A stretch of 64,000 nucleotides of DNA. Origin: Marinobacter nanhaiticus D15-8W (GTDB taxonomy: Bacteria > Pseudomonadota > Gammaproteobacteria > Pseudomonadales > Oleiphilaceae). Of this stretch, positions 54,724-62,567 are shown piece by piece (within the stretch, counting starts at the first letter, position 1; each line of letters starts with the position of its first letter). The DNA lies in assembly GCF_036511935.1 (NCBI RefSeq), contig NZ_AP028878.1:2728001-2792000 (forward strand). Direction: 5' to 3'. Position numbers and translations under genes: made by a program. The notes below the pieces were generated by a model. The model did not search any database and had not been told where the DNA came from. It worked only from the letters and a program-made list of their open reading frames with translations.

Positions 54724-56365
54724 GCTGATTCCATGGCTGCGCCTGATCTTCCAGCGCAAGGGCCGACTGGTGCTCGGCGGCGGCCTGATCCTGCTAACCG
54801 TGCTGTCGGCGGTCGGGTTGCTGGGTCTGTCCGGCTGGTTCCTGACCGCTTCGGCGGTCACGGGCGCCCTGGTCGCCCAGGGTATCAACGCCACATTGAA
54901 TATCTACGTGCCGGGCGGCGGCATCCGCTTTTTCGCCGTGACCCGGACGGTGGCCCGTTATGTGGAGCGGGTATTCAACCACGATACCGTCCTGCGCTTG
55001 CTCGCAGATCTGCGGGTCAGACTGTTTGCCACCCTCGCCCGTCAATTGCCCCAAGAGCGTATCCAGGCGCGCGCCTCCGACCGGCTCAGCCGCCTGGTGC
55101 AGGACATCGATGCACTGGACAACCTGTACCTGCGGCTGCTCGCGCCCCTCGGTGTTGCGCTTCTGGCATCGCTGGTGGTGTCGGCTTTGGCGTTGCTGGT
55201 GAGCATCGATCTTGCGCTGGTACTGCTCGGTGTTTTCGTCGCCTTACTGTTCATCATCACCCTGGGTCTGGCGCGGGCCAATGTGCATCGAACTTCCCAG
55301 CGCGTGGATGCGCTGGAGACGATTCGCGGCCGGGTCATCGAAACCCTCGAAGGCCAGGCGGAGCTGCGCGCCGCAGGTCTGATGGGCGACCACAGTTCGC
55401 GCCTGATGGCCGACGATTTGGCCATGATGGAGCCACAACTCGCGACGGAACGTTCGGTAGCCTGGGCCCAGGGGTTAATCACCTGGAGTTTGCAGGGCGC
55501 CATGCTCGTCGCCCTGATTTTCGGCCTCGCCGCGTTTGGATCGGGGACGGTCAGCGGACCGGTCGTGGTCCTGATCGCATTGGCCCTATTGGGTTTGGGG
55601 GAAGTCTTCATCAACCTGCCCCAGGCCTTTGCGGACTACGGCGGTACGGTGGCTTCCGCCCGTCGGTTGAATCACGAAGCCCGGCACGAGATGCCGGAGC
55701 GCGCGCCGATCGATGATTGGACTAGCCCCGGAGCGCTGGAATGGCGGGATATCAGCTTTGGCTATTCAGAGCAGACGCCCGTGGTCGACCACTTCAGTTT
55801 GCGGCTGGCGCCGGGCGACCAGGTGGGCATTATCGGTGTATCCGGCAGCGGCAAGTCCACGTTGGGCGATTTAGCCGCAGGACTGGTTACGCCGGATTCC
55901 GGTGAGATGCTATGCCATGGGCGCCCCTGGTGGCCCGCTAACGGGTCGGGCGTCCTGCGCGGCGTGGCTTACCTCACCCAGCGGACCCACCTGTTCAACG
56001 GCACCCTGCAGGAAAATCTCAGGATGGCCCGGCCGGACGTCAGCGCCGGTGAGATCTGGCATGCACTGGAAGTCGTGCAGATGGCGAAAGCCGTGGATCA
56101 GTGGCCATTGGGATTGATGACCTGGGTCGGCGAAGCAGGACGCCAGCTCTCAGGCGGCGAAGCCAGGAGAATCGCCCTGGCCCGCACCCTGCTGCTCAAG
56201 GCGCCTGTCGTGATCCTGGACGAACCTTTCACCGGACTCGACCAGGATACCGCCGAACGCCTATCCGCTGCCCTGGCAACCGAACTCAGCGGCAAGACGG
56301 TCGTGGCCCTGGCCCACGACGAAAGCGCCCTGCCGAATGTGCACCGGGTCATTCGACTCGATTAG
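54716..56365 (+). CDS. cydC: Thiol reductant ABC exporter subunit CydC
   Basis: The start is ATG 54716 (MRELIPWLRLIFQRKG), inside the end of cydD; a much longer in-frame opening upstream is only the shadow of cydD. The 549-residue protein has a membrane domain (about 15-305, with GGGIRFFAVTRTVARYVERVFNHD typical of CydC) and an ATPase with Walker A GVSGSGKST, signature LSGGEARR, Walker B VVILDEPFTGLD and switch His in ALAHDESAL. It pairs with CydD. Its TAG stop overlaps the stop of the convergent saccharopine dehydrogenase-like gene. Confidence 0.93.
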   Translation: MRELIPWLRLIFQRKGRLVLGGGLILLTVLSAVGLLGLSGWFLTASAVTGALVAQGINATLNIYVPGGGIRFFAVTRTVARYVERVFNHDTVLRLLADLRVRLFATLARQLPQERIQARASDRLSRLVQDIDALDNLYLRLLAPLGVALLASLVVSALALLVSIDLALVLLGVFVALLFIITLGLARANVHRTSQRVDALETIRGRVIETLEGQAELRAAGLMGDHSSRLMADDLAMMEPQLATERSVAWAQGLITWSLQGAMLVALIFGLAAFGSGTVSGPVVVLIALALLGLGEVFINLPQAFADYGGTVASARRLNHEARHEMPERAPIDDWTSPGALEWRDISFGYSEQTPVVDHFSLRLAPGDQVGIIGVSGSGKSTLGDLAAGLVTPDSGEMLCHGRPWWPANGSGVLRGVAYLTQRTHLFNGTLQENLRMARPDVSAGEIWHALEVVQMAKAVDQWPLGLMTWVGEAGRQLSGGEARRIALARTLLLKAPVVILDEPFTGLDQDTAERLSAALATELSGKTVVALAHDESALPNVHRVIRLD

Positions 56366-57600
56366 CGCTCCAATAGCTCGAAACGCAGGCCAGCATTGGC
56401 GACCAGGCGGTCAATGCCTTTCTGGCCGAACAGTGACGCGGGCGTCCAGAAACCGCCTGCCTGACGCGCTTCCTTGTCGATATCGAAGGCCAGGCACATC
56501 GCTGCTTCGCCCAGCATCTTGCCGGTGGATCCATAACCCGGATCGCGGTCGCCGGTGACCTTGGCTCGAATCAACTCGCCGTTGGCTGAAATACCGACGA
56601 AACGCAGATCGAAGAAGCCTTGCTCCTGGGCCTTGAGACCCGGACCTTCGCCCGGCTTCGGCAGGACGAATTTCTCCAACGCCCAACGGGACGGTTTGAT
56701 CGCGCTGGCCACGAAAAAACCGCCTGTGGCACCGGCAATACCCAAGGCTGTAGCACGCCCCTTGAGCCCCTTCCCGGTCAACATCGCTTCGTCATAGCCA
56801 AATTCCTGGCCGTAAGCCGCACCCTGCAGTGCATTCGAGCGATGCACCACCCGCGTATTGATGGCACCCATGACGAACGGCGCGGTCCAGGCGCCGAAAT
56901 CCTCATCAAACTCGGCCCCTTTTACATTGTGCTGGCGGCGCGAGGAACGGAACCCCCGCGGACACAGCGAATAGGGATTGGCCAGCTCCTTTCGCAGTTT
57001 CGGATCGGAACCGGCCTCCTTCGCCACGTTCATCATGCTGGCGATGGTGCCGCCTGAGAACTCGCCCTTGGCGGCCTTTACGCGCATCTTCACCGTTGGG
57101 CATGCAGCACCGAATTGACGGTTGGCTTGCTGCTGGAGGAAGAACACGCCCATATCGGACGGAATCGAGTCGAAACCACAGCAGTGGACGATGCGCGCGC
57201 CGGTCACCTTGGCCTGTTCCTCGTAACGCTGGATCATCCGGTTGATCCACTGCACCTCGCCGGTCAGGTCGCAGTAGTCGATGCCCTCCGACACCGCTAC
57301 CTTGACCAGCGGTTCGCCATAGAGCGCGTACGGACCGACGGTGGAAATCACGACACGGGTCTGTTGGCACATGGATTTCAGGGCGGATTCGTCGCTGGCG
57401 TCGGCGACGACGATATCCAGGTCCGCAGCGCCTTCGCCCAGGTCCGTCTTCAGGGTAACCAGCTTGGCTTCGTTGCGACCTGCGATGGCCCATTTGACCT
57501 CGCGCCCGACACCGTAGCGTTCCAGCAGGTAACGGCAGAGGATCTGCCCCACAAAGCTCGTTGCTCCAAATACAACAATATCGAACGGTTTATCGTTCAT
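56362..57600 (-). CDS. Saccharopine dehydrogenase-like / trans-acting enoyl reductase family
   Basis: The 412-residue protein has an N-terminal Rossmann fold (DIVVFGATSFVGQILCRYLLERYG, the NADP pattern with AGRNEAKL), the segment VVISTVGPYALYGEPLVKVAVSEGIDYCDLTGE and CCGFDSIPSDMG, as in SCCPDH and the mycobacterial trans-acting enoyl reductases. The middle has a hydrophobic stretch (LGIAGATGGFFVASAI) that may associate with membranes or lipid. A role in lipid reduction is suggested but not shown. AAGGAC precedes the ATG. Confidence 0.82.
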   Translation of the reverse strand: MNDKPFDIVVFGATSFVGQILCRYLLERYGVGREVKWAIAGRNEAKLVTLKTDLGEGAADLDIVVADASDESALKSMCQQTRVVISTVGPYALYGEPLVKVAVSEGIDYCDLTGEVQWINRMIQRYEEQAKVTGARIVHCCGFDSIPSDMGVFFLQQQANRQFGAACPTVKMRVKAAKGEFSGGTIASMMNVAKEAGSDPKLRKELANPYSLCPRGFRSSRRQHNVKGAEFDEDFGAWTAPFVMGAINTRVVHRSNALQGAAYGQEFGYDEAMLTGKGLKGRATALGIAGATGGFFVASAIKPSRWALEKFVLPKPGEGPGLKAQEQGFFDLRFVGISANGELIRAKVTGDRDPGYGSTGKMLGEAAMCLAFDIDKEARQAGGFWTPASLFGQKGIDRLVANAGLRFELLER

Positions 57601-57704
57601 CCTATAGTCCTTTTTCCGAAAATCCCCTTGATAAAGTGGTTTAGATATACGTCTTATTATTCTGTTTTATCTGCAGTTATGGTGTCCAATCAGTGTGCCG
57701 TCGA

Positions 57705-58112
57705 TCAGGGTACCTTCCTGACGACCATCAACTTCATAAACACGGCCAGCCCAAGGCCCCAACATCCATTGAGGATGAGTCCGCCGATCCATGTCTGTGC
57801 GGTGACATCCAATCCCTTGAGCGGAAACACAACCAGCATGGCCACTGCCGTCGGGCCGATCGCCCCTAATACGATAGCCAGCGTCCAGTGAAGAACCGGT
57901 GAAAGGTTGCGAATCAGCGCCCAGATCGGGAGCCCCCAAAGCCCACCGAAGAAGGCCAGCGATAGTACCGCAGGTACGCCGAATGGCGGCACCGGGCTCA
58001 GGTTATAGGGCTCGGCCGGCACCACCCCCATCACATGGAAGAGCCCGAACAGCCCCTGGTGGAAAATCAGGGTAGCCAGCACGCCGGCCACAAACGCCTT
58101 TATCCAGATCAT
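57705..58112 (-). CDS. Four-helix membrane protein of unknown function
   Basis: The 135-residue product has four hydrophobic segments (AFVAGVLATLIFHQGLFGLFHVMG, AVLSLAFFGGLWGLPIWALI, WTLAIVLGAIGPTAVAMLVVFPL, IGGLILNGCWGLGLAVFMKLMV). The IFHQGL and GLWGLP motifs recur in hypothetical proteins of proteobacteria. AGGAGAAGGT precedes the ATG. It follows the SDR gene by 48 bases on the same strand, so cotranscription is likely. Confidence 0.7.
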   Translation of the reverse strand: MIWIKAFVAGVLATLIFHQGLFGLFHVMGVVPAEPYNLSPVPPFGVPAVLSLAFFGGLWGLPIWALIRNLSPVLHWTLAIVLGAIGPTAVAMLVVFPLKGLDVTAQTWIGGLILNGCWGLGLAVFMKLMVVRKVP

Positions 58113-58160
58113 ACCTTCTCCTTTGATCGGTTCCCTGGCATTGGGTACAACGATACTCGA

Positions 58161-58943
58161 TCAGTAAATGCGTCCACGGCTGCCGAGGCGGTAACGCAAC
58201 GCTTCCGGAAGAATACGCGAAAGGCCGCCCATGGTCTTGTTGAACGCACCGGGTACGCATACCGGCCGCCCGGCCAGCACAGCGCGGTAGCCGGCATCCA
58301 CGACCGTCTCCGCATCCTGCCAGAAAACGGACGGTAGCTTGCTGACCAGGTCCCGGGTGCCCTGGACGTCATGAAATTCAGTGTAGGTAAAGCCGGGGCA
58401 CAGTGCCGTGACGTGAACGCCAGAGCGCTTGAACTCCATATCGGCACTCTCGGAGGCGTTGAGCACGTAGCTCTTGATACCGGTGTAGAGCATGCCCGCC
58501 GGCGTCGGCGCAAACGCGGCCAGTGATGAAACATTCACGATATGGCCGTAACCCCTTGATACCATTTGCTTGCCGAAGCGGATCATGAGTTCGGTCAGGG
58601 CGGTAACCATCACCTGTATTTCCTGCTGCAACTCGGGCCATTCGCTTTTGACCAGGCTGGTCTTTGCCGCAAAGCCGGCATTGTTGACGAGGAAATCCAC
58701 ATGCAGGTCCCAGGTCTGCACCTGGTCGATGATCCGCGACGGCGCCTGCGGGTCGCCCAGATCCTCGGATAACACACGAACGTCAACGCCGTATTTCCCA
58801 GCAAGGGACTCGGCCAGCGCTTCCAGGCGCTCCCGGCGGCGGGCAACGAGGATCAGGTTATAGCCTTCCCGGGCCAGCCGGTGAGAAAATCGTTCACCGA
58901 TACCGGCGGAGGCACCGGTAATCAGGGCGGTTCGCTTGCTCAT
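58161..58943 (-). CDS. Short-chain dehydrogenase/reductase
   Basis: I start at MSKRTALITGAS (AAGGA upstream); three more residues are possible from 58952. The 260-residue protein has the NAD(P) loop TGASAGIGE, NNAGFA, the active-site Ser in NVSSLAAF and YTGIKSYV (YxxxK). The Arg pair ARRRER after strand 2 favours NADPH. The C-terminal half resembles lipid-type SDRs (ESADMEFKRSGVHVTALCPGFTYTEF). The substrate is unknown. It is the first gene of a minus-strand pair with the four-helix membrane protein. Confidence 0.88.
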   Translation of the reverse strand: MSKRTALITGASAGIGERFSHRLAREGYNLILVARRRERLEALAESLAGKYGVDVRVLSEDLGDPQAPSRIIDQVQTWDLHVDFLVNNAGFAAKTSLVKSEWPELQQEIQVMVTALTELMIRFGKQMVSRGYGHIVNVSSLAAFAPTPAGMLYTGIKSYVLNASESADMEFKRSGVHVTALCPGFTYTEFHDVQGTRDLVSKLPSVFWQDAETVVDAGYRAVLAGRPVCVPGAFNKTMGGLSRILPEALRYRLGSRGRIY

Positions 58944-59200
58944 CGTAGTCATCCTTGGATGTTTGTGCCCAGGACCTGAAGCATGTCTGGGCCGAAGTGT
59001 TTGCCTCAGGGTGCTGCATCGGCAGAGGGAACACTATCGCAACTGCGAAAGGCGATAAACGGCACCTCGGCCAATCGCATTGTCATGGCTCTCCATCAGA
59101 CTGTGGGCTTTCGAACCATGACTTACCCGATTCGTCACACTCTACCCTGTCACGGCCGGGTACAGTTGTGAATTTGCACCTCTTTACGGGAGTTTTACAC

Positions 59201-59545
59201 GTGACGGCGTTCCTAACCGTATGTGTGATCGGCTTGCTGATCGGATCGGCCCTGCTCTTCTTCCAGCTTCGTCGCCAGGGCGAGCTCTTGAACAACGCAC
59301 TGCACCGCTTGGAGACCCTCGGCAGCGACGACGATGCGCCCGGCACGGAGCCTTATATGGTACTCACGGTCCGTGTGGTCGACCCCATCGGCGTGGCCAA
59401 ACGGGAATCCCGCTCGGCCCGAATCGTGGCAGATCACCTGCCCAATATGGTGCGGCGAAGGGTCTACCAGCAAGTCATGCGCGAGGTCGGCGCCGAGCTG
59501 GCCGAGCGCGGCGTAGAGGCGGAAATGAAGGTGGAATACAGGTAA
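59201..59545 (+). CDS. Small membrane-anchored protein
   Basis: The best start is GTG 59201 with GGGAG eight bases before it (114 residues); GTG 59168 would add 11 residues. One membrane helix (FLTVCVIGLLIGSALLFFQL) is followed by a short coiled segment and a compact domain (EPYMVLTVRVVDPIGVAKRES, RRVYQQVMREVGAELAERGVEAEMKVEYR). I do not recognise the family. It is followed after 38 bases by another small anchored protein gene, probably in one transcript. Confidence 0.65.
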   Translation: MTAFLTVCVIGLLIGSALLFFQLRRQGELLNNALHRLETLGSDDDAPGTEPYMVLTVRVVDPIGVAKRESRSARIVADHLPNMVRRRVYQQVMREVGAELAERGVEAEMKVEYR

Positions 59546-59583
59546 AGAGCGGTCATCGGTAAAACTGGCACCGGAGAGACGCT

Positions 59584-60030
59584 ATGGACAGGATGCTGTT
59601 GCTGCTTGTTGTGCTGAATGGATTGGCACTGGGCTGGATGCTCTGGCGCACCCATCGCAACGAGCGCCGGTTGGGCCTGCTGAACCGACGGCTGGTCAGT
59701 GTCGAGGATCCCCAGCGCAAACAGCAGTTCGAGTTTATCGAGGCCGACAATCGGCGCAAGTTATTGCGGGAGTCCGTGGATACGAGCACCAGCGCCATCG
59801 AGCTCATCCATCGGGCGGTGACGACCACGACTTTCGAAGCTATCGACCGGTTGAGCCGCAGCGAGCGCCTGCGGGAAAACAACTTGCGCGCGCGGGAGAT
59901 CCACGACGATGCCACCCGCAACGTCTACCGCTCGATCCGCATCGCCAACCGTCATGTCCACGCCGTGGCGAACGCCATTATCGCGATCAACCGCAAACGC
60001 CGTAACGGCAACGATCGCAACGATGATTGA
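59584..60030 (+). CDS. Small anchored helical protein
   Basis: The 148-residue product starts with a membrane helix (MLLLLVVLNGLALGWMLW). The rest is charged and helical, with coiled-coil character (RLGLLNRRLVSVEDPQRKQQFEFIEADNRRKLLRESV) and an Arg-rich end. GGAGAG precedes the ATG. It lies between a related small gene and the cation channel gene (70 bases), possibly in one operon. Function is unknown. Confidence 0.65.
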   Translation: MDRMLLLLVVLNGLALGWMLWRTHRNERRLGLLNRRLVSVEDPQRKQQFEFIEADNRRKLLRESVDTSTSAIELIHRAVTTTTFEAIDRLSRSERLRENNLRAREIHDDATRNVYRSIRIANRHVHAVANAIIAINRKRRNGNDRNDD

Positions 60031-60100
60031 GGTTTCACTTCTACTCCGGCGGATAACTTTCTAGAATTCCGCATCCCTTTCCATCCGGAGTTTGCCCGTC

Positions 60101-60958
60101 ATGCCGTATTCCGCGGATGTCCGTTCCGTACTGGGGCGCCTGCGTCGCATTGAATCGAGCAAGGTGTTCCAGACCACCGTTATCACGATCATCATCCTGT
60201 CCGCGCTGACCATCGGCGCCAAGACCTATGATCTGCCGCCGCTGGTCGAGCAGACCCTGCAGTTCCTCGATAGCGCGATCACCGTATTCTTCCTGCTGGA
60301 GATCATCTTCCGCTTCGCCGTATTCCCGGATAAGAAACGTTTCCTGCTGGACGGCTGGAACCTGTTCGACACCATCGTCGTGATTGGCAGCCTGATCCCC
60401 CTGGATAACTCCGACGCGGTGCTGCTGGGCCGTCTGCTCCGGGTATTCCGGGTCCTGCGTCTGGTGTCAGTTGTGCCGGAACTGCGGTTCCTTATCAACT
60501 CCCTGCTCAAAGCCATCCCCCGCATGGGCTACATCGCCCTGCTGATGTTCATCATCTTCTACATCTACGCGGCCATGGGTTCGCTGTTCTTCACCAGCAT
60601 TAACGAGGAACTGTGGGGTGATGTAGCGATCGCCATGCTGACCCTGTTCCGCGTCGCTACGTTCGAGGATTGGACCGACGTGATGTACGAAACCATGACG
60701 GTTTATCCGATCAGCTGGCTCTACTACGTCACCTTTATCTTCCTCACCGCCTTCGTGTTCCTGAACATGATGATTGGCGTCATCCTCGAAGTCATGAGCG
60801 CCGAACAGAACAGCCGCGAAGCCGAACAGGCCCACCAGGAGCGCGACGACATGGCCCGCAAGCTGGACGAGGTGCAACAGCAGTTGAATGGACTGACGGA
60901 GATGTTGAATAGTCGATTGCCTGGGCCTGCGGACGAACAGCATCAGCAGGAAAGATAA
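60101..60958 (+). CDS. One-domain voltage-gated cation channel (BacNav-like)
   Basis: The 285-residue protein has six helices S1-S6. The S4 voltage sensor shows Arg at three-residue spacing (LLGRLLRVFRVLRL). The pore helix and filter read TLFRVATFEDWTD, followed by S6 (WLYYVTFIFLTAFVFLNMMIGVIL). A C-terminal coiled coil (AEQAHQERDDMARKLDEVQQQL) should hold the tetramer, as in bacterial sodium channels. The filter FEDW differs from the LESW of characterised BacNav channels, so ion selectivity is open. The start is ATG 60101, ten bases after GGAG. Confidence 0.88.
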   Translation: MPYSADVRSVLGRLRRIESSKVFQTTVITIIILSALTIGAKTYDLPPLVEQTLQFLDSAITVFFLLEIIFRFAVFPDKKRFLLDGWNLFDTIVVIGSLIPLDNSDAVLLGRLLRVFRVLRLVSVVPELRFLINSLLKAIPRMGYIALLMFIIFYIYAAMGSLFFTSINEELWGDVAIAMLTLFRVATFEDWTDVMYETMTVYPISWLYYVTFIFLTAFVFLNMMIGVILEVMSAEQNSREAEQAHQERDDMARKLDEVQQQLNGLTEMLNSRLPGPADEQHQQER

Positions 60959-60983
60959 CCGAGCTAGAGGTCCACTGTTTAAA

Positions 60984-61077
60984 TGTAGCCGACGCTTCAG
61001 CTTCGGAGGGCCCGGCAGGGCCCCGGGGGTATATCGGCAAGCCTGCGGCTTGCTCGGAAGCTGAAGCGTCCGCTACA
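60984..61077. repeat. REP palindrome unit 1
   Basis: The 94-base unit begins TGTAGCCGACGCTTCAGCTT and ends with the complementary arm closing in GCTACA. Two internal hairpins (GGGCCC-GGCA-GGGCCC and GCAAGCC-TGC-GGCTTGC) lie between the arms. GTAG at the foot is the REP hallmark. It is the first of five near-identical full copies. Confidence 0.9.
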
Positions 61078-61201
61078 CGCTCGAGTTAACCGAGACTTGC
61101 ACCGATACTTGGGCCTCGGTGTCGCCCTCGGTTTACTTCACAGGCACCTTCGGCGCCTCAGAAGCTGAAGCTTCTGCTACACACTCGAGTTAACTGGAGC
61201 A

Positions 61202-61295
61202 TGTAGCCGACGCTTTAGCTTCGGAGGGCCCGGCAGGGCCCCGGGGGTATATCGGCAAGCCTGCGGCTTGCTCGGAAGCTGAAGCGTCCGCTACA
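61202..61295. repeat. REP palindrome unit 2
   Basis: Nearly identical to unit 1 (C to T in the left arm). It lies 218 bases after unit 1. A single diverged right arm (GAAGCTGAAGCTTCTGCTAC...) occurs between the units at 61161-61181. Confidence 0.9.
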
Positions 61296-61420
61296 TGCTC
61301 GAGTTAGCTGGGAGATGTAACCGATACTTGGGCTTCGGTGCCGCTCTCGGTTTACTTCATACGCACCTTCCGCGCCTCAGAAGCTGAAGCATTCGGCACA
61401 CGCTTGAATTAACTGGAGCA

Positions 61421-61461
61421 TGTAGCCGACGCTTTAGCTTCGGAGCAGCCCTTCGGGCTGC
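61421..61461. repeat. Left half of a REP unit next to the RAYT gene
   Basis: The left arm TGTAGCCGACGCTTTAGCTT is intact, but the unit then switches to a different hairpin, GCAGCCC-TTC-GGGCTGC, and runs into the 3' end of the RAYT gene. The matching right arm is found only beyond the other end of the gene, at 61970-61990. Confidence 0.85.
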
Positions 61462-61467
61462 CGGGGG

Positions 61468-61917
61468 TCACTGGTACTCAGAGTCCAGATACACTGAATC
61501 CCAGTGCGGGTAGTAACGTATCGATCGGACTAACCCCGCCCGAACGGGATTCAGGATGATGTAGCGGGCTATGTCACGCCGATCATCGCTACTCCGAAGA
61601 GTTCGTTCGTGGAATCCTTTTTGCCAGGGAATCTGCATACCAGCATTCCTGGAGGAGTGTATTTTCAGCCGGGCGACGACGTGTCCAAGGCCTTTCTCAC
61701 AGGTCAGTGACAGCAGCAAATGCAGGTGATCAGGCATGACGACCCAGGCCGTTATCGTCGCCAGCTTCTGCACTTCCAAATGCCGCATGGCACCGATAGT
61801 TGCCCGAGCAACGGAAAAGTTCTCGAATTTAGGGGTGCGGCTTTGGGTGCATAGGGTTACCAGGTACTCCTGTCCAACCGCTGAATACCGGTGGACGGTT
61901 GCGTCCTTGTAGCTCAC
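61468..61917 (-). CDS. REP-associated tyrosine transposase (RAYT, Y1/IS200-like)
   Basis: I start at GTG (VSYKDATVHR) because AAGGAAGGA is upstream; a longer frame to 61956 reaches into a repeat arm. The 149-residue protein has the HxH metal site in AWVVMPDHLHLLL. The segment PWQKGFHERTLRSSDDRRDIARYIILNPVRAGLV contains the catalytic Tyr (RYI) and the closing N-PV motif of RAYTs. RAYTs nick and rejoin single-stranded REP hairpins and are the likely source of REP spread. The gene is flanked on both sides by the REP array and bracketed by inverted arms at 61421 and 61970. Confidence 0.9.
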   Translation of the reverse strand: MSYKDATVHRYSAVGQEYLVTLCTQSRTPKFENFSVARATIGAMRHLEVQKLATITAWVVMPDHLHLLLSLTCEKGLGHVVARLKIHSSRNAGMQIPWQKGFHERTLRSSDDRRDIARYIILNPVRAGLVRSIRYYPHWDSVYLDSEYQ

Positions 61918-61969
61918 TTTTTGTTCCTTCCTTGGAATTACATTTCTCTCGGGCACCTTCGGCGCCTCA

Positions 61970-61990
61970 GAAGCTAAAGCTTCTGCTATA
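61970..61990. repeat. Right REP arm upstream of the RAYT gene
   Basis: GAAGCTAAAGCTTCTGCTAT is a slightly diverged right arm in inverted orientation to the left arm at 61421. The two bracket the RAYT gene (61421-61990), giving the outline of a transposon. Similar arms recur at 61161, 61380, 62193 and 62412. Confidence 0.75.
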
Positions 61991-62010
61991 CGCTCGAGTT
62001 AACTGGGAAA

Positions 62011-62103
62011 TGTAGCCGACGCTTTAGCTTCGGAGGGCCCGGCAGGGCCCCGGGGTATATCGGCAAGCCTGTGGCTTGCTCGGAAGCTGAAGCGTCCGCT
62101 ACA
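62011..62103. repeat. REP palindrome unit 3
   Basis: A full copy, one base shorter than units 1 and 2 (four instead of five G after the first hairpin) and with GTGGC for GCGGC in the second hairpin. It lies beyond the RAYT gene. Confidence 0.9.
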
Positions 62104-62233
62104 CGCTCGAGTTAGCTGAACACATAACGATGGTTTAGCCTCAGTGCTGCCGACATTAGCGGACTATTTTCGTAGGCACCTTCGGCGCCTCAGAAGCTGA
62201 AGCTTCTGCTACACGCTCCAGTTAACTGGGAAA

Positions 62234-62327
62234 TGTAGCCGACGCTTTAGCTTCGGAGGGCCCGGCAGGGCCCCGGGGATATATCGGCAAGCCTGCGGCT
62301 TGCTCGGAAGCTGAAGCGTCCGCTACA
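62234..62327. repeat. REP palindrome unit 4
   Basis: A full copy starting 223 bases after unit 3, with GGGGATATATCGG in place of GGGGGTATATCGG in the centre. Confidence 0.9.
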
Positions 62328-62452
62328 CACTCGAGTTAGCTGAAACTTGTAACTGATCCTTGGGCTTCGGTGCCGCGCTGGGTTTACTTCACAGGCACCT
62401 TCGGCGCCTCAGAAGCTGAAGCATTCGCTGCACGCTTAAGTTAACTGGAGCA

Positions 62453-62546
62453 TGTAGCCGACGCTTTAGCTTCGGAGGGCCCGTCAGGGCCCCGGGGGTA
62501 TATCGGCAAGCCTGCGGCTTGCTCGGAAGCTGAAGCGTCCGCTACA
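62453..62546. repeat. REP palindrome unit 5
   Basis: The last full copy, 219 bases after unit 4, with one change in the first hairpin (GGCCCGTCAGGGCC). It ends 21 bases before the stop of recD and could serve as that gene's transcript end. Confidence 0.9.
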
Positions 62547-62567
62547 TGCTCGTGGGTGCCTTCGGGA

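Noticed and set aside
60984-62546. CRISPR array
   Set aside because: The repeats are 94-base imperfect palindromes with similar rather than unique spacers, and no cas gene is present; a RAYT gene lies inside.
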